From Negativicutes bacterium (GTDB lineage Bacteria; Bacillota_C; Negativicutes; Sporomusales_B; JARLHX01), in contig JARLHX010000384.1 of assembly GCA_031292035.1 (NCBI GenBank), positions 1-64,000 on the forward strand: a stretch of DNA of 64,000 bases, given 5' to 3'. This document shows, piece after piece, positions 61,850 through 64,000 of this stretch (position 1 is its first letter; each line of letters opens with the position of its first letter). The notes under the pieces were generated by a model. The model had not been told where the DNA came from. It searched no databases and was given only the letters and a program-made list of their open reading frames with translations. The position numbers were made by a program, and so were the translations under genes.

Positions 61850-64000
61850 TTAGAAGTTCCACCTGGCTCCGACGTTAACCTGCCAGGGGGTCCTGGCCTT
61901 GTCGCCGGTAGTGCGGGTGATTTCCAGGTAGCCGTCGACCCGCTTGTCGAGCTTGGTGGCCAGCCCTAGGGCGAACTCCAGCCAGCTTTCCTTCAGGTCC
62001 TGTTGGAAGGCGACCGGCGAGAGCGTGCCAGTGGAAGCACTTAGGGTCGAGCAGGCGGCAAATTCCCCGGCCAGCGATACCTTGCCGTAGTAGTGGGTGG
62101 AGCCGACATGGCGACCTACCGCCAGGCCGAGGCGGCCGGTGAAGGAGTTGACGGCGTCGTTATGAACGCTGGTGCCGTCGCTGGCGGTGTAGTCTGCACC
62201 GTTGACGCGGCTATAGGTCAGCTCGGCCTGCGGCTCGAGATACCAGTTGTTCTCAAGCTGTTTGCGGTAGCCGTATTCGGCCGACAGGCTGGCGCCCCAG
62301 TTGGCGTAGCTGCCATTCACCCTGGTGTTGGAGGGGTCGTTCAGATAGCTGGCATAGTTGTTCCTGAGCTTGCCGACCTTGGCGATAACATCGATGAAGT
62401 GGCCTTTGTTGCCCAGCCAGCTGCCGTAGGCTCCTGTTGAGAAGCTGGTGCCGTCGCTGTTGCCCCGGCTGTAGGTGCTGCTGCCTTCCAGGTAGCCGGC
62501 AGCGAATCCTGTAAATAATACTCCGTCGTCGCGGCTGATTTTGTTGTCATAGCCGCCCTGGAGGGCTGTGTACTGCTGCTTGGTGGTGCGTCCGTCACCA
62601 TTGGCTATCTCCTCGGCTCCCCGGTAGGTCCTAAGCCACATGCCGGCTTCGCCGCTGGTTGCGCGCAGTTCGCCCAGCCGCTTTGTCAGGTTGTTGTTCT
62701 CGGTTCGCCAGGCCAAAAGGTTGCCGGCAATGACATCGGAGGCGGTGTGAACGGTCTCGCTGGCGCTTGCGCCGGACGCGGCGGCCAGCTTGGTAACCGC
62801 CCAGGTGGTGGTCGTACCGGACGTTACTGAGGTGATCACCGGGGTGTAGCGATATGCCCCGTATTCGGTGGCCGCCGCCGTAAAGATGGCGCCGCCGCCT
62901 GATACCGTAGCGAAGGTGGCTGAGCCTGTTGCGCTTTTGCCGGTGAGGTAGGCCGGGTCGTAGAACACCTGCAGGGTATTATGCGAGGTGCCGCCGTTGA
63001 CAGTAATGGTGTCGGCTTTGCCATTGGCCAAGTCGGTGTTGATAACAAAGTTGGCTGAGCCGGAAAGGCTGTTTATCGTCAGGTTGCGGCCGGTAGTGGT
63101 TCCGCTGGCCAGCTTGACGGTACCGCCGCCAGTCGCCGTCAGACTGGCGATGGCGTAGCTGCCGCTATTGCCGATGAGCGCGGCGGTGCCGCCGCTGAGG
63201 GTAGTGGCGCCGGCGATCGCGGCGCCGGACTCGATATTCATGAGGCCGCCGGAGCTAACACTGGTGCCTGTGGCCGTGCCACCGCTATAGACGTACTGGA
63301 GACCGCCATTGGTGACGGTGGTGGAGCTGGCGGTGCCTCCATTCAACACATTCTGAGTGCCGCCTGAACTTATCGTGGTCGCGAAGGCGACGGCGCCGCC
63401 GGAGACGTTCTGGACGCCGCCATTGGTGACGGTGGTGGAGCTGGCGGTGCCTCCGTTTTTGATGTTTTGGGTGCCGCTGTTGGTGATGGAGGTATTTGAC
63501 GCGCTGCCGTACACCTCCTGGGTGCCGCCAGCATTTATTGTGGTCGCTGAGGCAATGCCGCCGGCGGACACAATCATACTGCCTCCGTTCACCGTCGTCG
63601 AGGTCGCCGTACCGAAAGCTGTATATAGTGTTATCCCTGTATTACTATCAACGATCGGCAGCTCAAATATCGTTATCCTCCCGCCGCTGTTCACCGTTGT
63701 CGAGGTCGCCGTGCCGCAGTACACATTCACAGTCCCCCCGGCATTTACCGTCGTCGAGACCGCCTGGTGGCTGGGGTCAACCACTTCAAGCAAGCCGCCG
63801 TTGTTCACTTGGACATTGGTGGCGGTCCCATTTTGAATGGTCACGCTGCCATCGACGGTAGTCAGGGTGTTGTTTGTGTCGGCCAGCAGCACATAACCGG
63901 CCGACAGGATGGTGCCGGTGGCGCCGCCGCCGTTGATTCCGTATATATTCAGGATACCGCCGCTTTTTACCGTAGTGGCGGTTATCGTTACCGGATTCGC
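61850..64000 (-). CDS. Autotransporter with passenger repeats and outer-membrane beta-barrel (5' partial)
   Basis: The frame stays open to the window edge, so the N-terminus is missing; a GTG at 63892 is not the real start. The passenger is built of ~20-residue repeats with the pattern (T/S)TTVxxGGxQxVxxGGTA, typical of AIDA/Ag43-type beta-helix adhesins. The last ~290 residues form an autotransporter beta-barrel (WLRTYRGAEEIANGDGRTTK, LQGGYDNKISRDDG, GLAVGRHVGSTHYYGKVSLA) ending in the aromatic residue of NVGARWNF, the expected outer-membrane sorting signal. Surface adhesion or biofilm is likely. It strongly supports a diderm host. Confidence 0.92.
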   Translation of the reverse strand, partial: ANPVTITATTVKSGGILNIYGINGGGATGTILSAGYVLLADTNNTLTTVDGSVTIQNGTATNVQVNNGGLLEVVDPSHQAVSTTVNAGGTVNVYCGTATSTTVNSGGRITIFELPIVDSNTGITLYTAFGTATSTTVNGGSMIVSAGGIASATTINAGGTQEVYGSASNTSITNSGTQNIKNGGTASSTTVTNGGVQNVSGGAVAFATTISSGGTQNVLNGGTASSTTVTNGGLQYVYSGGTATGTSVSSGGLMNIESGAAIAGATTLSGGTAALIGNSGSYAIASLTATGGGTVKLASGTTTGRNLTINSLSGSANFVINTDLANGKADTITVNGGTSHNTLQVFYDPAYLTGKSATGSATFATVSGGGAIFTAAATEYGAYRYTPVITSVTSGTTTTWAVTKLAAASGASASETVHTASDVIAGNLLAWRTENNNLTKRLGELRATSGEAGMWLRTYRGAEEIANGDGRTTKQQYTALQGGYDNKISRDDGVLFTGFAAGYLEGSSTYSRGNSDGTSFSTGAYGSWLGNKGHFIDVIAKVGKLRNNYASYLNDPSNTRVNGSYANWGASLSAEYGYRKQLENNWYLEPQAELTYSRVNGADYTASDGTSVHNDAVNSFTGRLGLAVGRHVGSTHYYGKVSLAGEFAACSTLSASTGTLSPVAFQQDLKESWLEFALGLATKLDKRVDGYLEITRTTGDKARTPWQVNVGARWNF

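Noticed and set aside
62900..63890. Tandem repeats as a CRISPR array
   Set aside because: Repeats are coding, about 60 bp, imperfect and in frame with the autotransporter passenger; no constant-repeat/unique-spacer pattern and no cas genes.

Overview
The window looks like a chromosomal segment of a spore-forming, Gram-negative-type (diderm) Firmicute of the Negativicutes, probably Sporomusaceae. Three signals point there together. Core genes are Firmicutes-like (tig-clpP-clpX-lonB-lonA-engB, a T-box leader on valS, Rex, FadR- and IclR-type regulators). Outer-membrane functions are present (an O-antigen ligase-type protein and an autotransporter with a C-terminal beta-barrel). The energy metabolism is strictly anaerobic (trimeric [FeFe]-hydrogenase, selenocysteine formate dehydrogenase, ferredoxin-linked 2-oxoacid oxidoreductase, siroheme-dependent heme synthesis proteins AhbA/AhbB). 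This taxonomic call is inference; no rRNA is present.

Layout. 1-9.3 kb: a minus-strand hydrogen-metabolism cluster. An operon begins at about 9.26 kb with DRTGG and histidine-kinase-like ATPase genes, an [FeFe]-hydrogenase-like sensor candidate, a second DRTGG protein and a PHP protein, and runs into hydC, another ATPase, a thioredoxin-like ferredoxin, hydB and hydA; rex follows. An 18-bp Rex-type operator lies directly upstream of the first gene. 9.4-15 kb: O-antigen ligase, folC and valS with its T-box leader. 15-19 kb: a small membrane protein, a selenocysteine formate dehydrogenase with an in-frame UGA and SECIS hairpin, and a GNAT acetyltransferase. 19-28 kb: a small Trp/His/Gly protein, UbiA/UbiD quinone genes, tatAC, a lactate module (FAD dehydrogenase, lctP, FadR-type regulator) and a polyprenyl diphosphate synthase. 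28-33 kb: a four-subunit 2-oxoacid:ferredoxin oxidoreductase, a phosphate butyryltransferase-like gene and ahbB. 33-35.9 kb: small secreted or membrane proteins and ahbA. 36-44 kb: engB, lonA, lonB, clpX, clpP, tig and tRNA-Gly.

44.5-46.4 kb holds the most unusual locus: a radical SAM/SPASM enzyme overlapping a 200-residue protein with 26 cysteines, every one in a Cys-X-Pro triplet. 46.7-51.6 kb: a KimA-like APC permease, a second phosphotransbutyrylase, butyrate kinase and an IclR regulator. 51.8-55.3 kb: an AT-richer patch with a small Tyr/Pro/His protein, a hexapeptide acetyltransferase, an L,D-transpeptidase, partial copies of the tRNA-Leu locus, and a Leu-Lys-Gln-His tRNA cluster. 55.9-61.4 kb: CorA, several small secreted or unknown proteins, an efflux adaptor, a zinc-ribbon protein and a possible spore-appendage-like protein. 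The window ends with a 3' tRNA-Arg fragment and a truncated autotransporter.

A theme that crosses loci: four genes or operons for small proteins of odd composition (19.2, 44.5, 52.1 and 60.9 kb) are each preceded at promoter distance by AC-N16/17-CATANNNT(A/G), which matches the sigma-K consensus known from Bacillus. I infer a late mother-cell (spore coat or appendage) regulon that includes the radical SAM/Cys-X-Pro pair.
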